From the NCBI RefSeq assembly GCF_001428665.1, contig NZ_LMIJ01000011.1:127599-191598 (forward strand): DNA of 64,000 nucleotides, read 5' to 3'. Below the pieces are notes generated by a model that searched no databases, was not told where the DNA came from, and worked only from the letters and a program-made list of their open reading frames with translations. This DNA comes from Acidovorax sp. Root219 (GTDB lineage: Bacteria; Pseudomonadota; Gammaproteobacteria; Burkholderiales; Burkholderiaceae_C). Made by a program: the position numbers and the translations under genes. Positions 63,912 through 64,000 of the stretch are shown here, in pieces (position 1 is the first letter of the stretch; each line of letters starts with the position of its first letter).

Positions 63912-64000
63912 ATCTGATTTCAGCTACTTTGATTTTAGAAACTGGAATGGAAGCTGCCCTTAGAATTTTCTCAATGTGCATCTCTCAATCAGGGGTGAAC
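63912..64000. other. Right edge, upstream of the GGDEF-EAL gene
   Basis: 89 bp with no gene; likely promoter of the minus-strand GGDEF-EAL gene. Confidence 0.4.

Noticed and set aside
1-64000. CRISPR array, rRNA or tRNA genes
   Set aside because: No regular repeat-spacer pattern and no tRNA or rRNA conserved cores were seen on reading both strands.

Overview
The window looks like a chromosome segment of a betaproteobacterium, most likely Comamonadaceae (Variovorax/Acidovorax/Polaromonas type). The evidence is the GC-rich core genes at the left edge, a TorF-type porin divergent from comM/yifB, the style of the chemoreceptors, and the insertion-sequence repertoire. No rRNA, tRNA or CRISPR array was seen. 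Almost everything right of about 1.41 kb appears to be accessory DNA. comM is cut inside its conserved GVLFLDE motif and its 3' half does not reappear before 64 kb.

Layout. (1) 0-1.4 kb: conserved porin and truncated comM. (2) 1.4-15.6 kb: a defence-type island. It holds a collapsed type II CBASS operon (5' part of a CapV patatin joined to the 3' part of a Cap3 JAB protease), an apparently intact Hachiman pair (hamA, hamB), a minus-strand run of five genes (secreted nuclease, AAA ATPase-methyltransferase fusion, membrane protein, coiled-coil lipoprotein, exported protein), an IS3 scrap and a tyrosine recombinase. (3) 15.9-28.4 kb: two chemoreceptors, an IS3 remnant, catalase, small exported proteins, a phospholipase-D-type enzyme, pirin, an MDR oxidoreductase and a serine alpha/beta hydrolase. 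(4) 28.6-46.9 kb: an IS accumulation zone. It contains an IS256 copy with an 8-bp target duplication, an IS66 copy apparently nested in an IS5-family copy, a second IS66 copy split by a serine-recombinase element, an IS630 copy and a decayed IS5/IS1182-type copy. KefB-type antiporter, LysR, AraC and TetR genes lie between them. (5) 47.1-61.2 kb: a cluster of redox enzymes and hydrolases (three SDRs, one of them broken, an F420-type NADP-binding protein, two Asp-nucleophile alpha/beta hydrolases, Gfo/Idh/MocA, two SnoaL-like proteins, a GMC flavoenzyme). A 931-residue winged-helix/ATPase regulator and a LuxR-type regulator go with them. (6) 61.2-64 kb: a 280-bp IS21 deletion derivative and a PAS-GGDEF-EAL protein.

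How it fits together. The Hachiman pair is the only defence system that reads as complete. The CBASS scar beside it shows repeated loss and replacement of defence genes at this site. The TetR gene and the SDR at 47 kb share the sequence ATCGTTATGAT, three tandem copies of the 15-bp unit in the second case. They therefore probably formed one regulated locus before IS elements separated them. The best candidate for something not yet described is the ATPase-methyltransferase fusion at 10.1-12.0 kb with its envelope-directed neighbours. The regulated hydrolase/oxidoreductase cluster is a second, catabolic-looking candidate.
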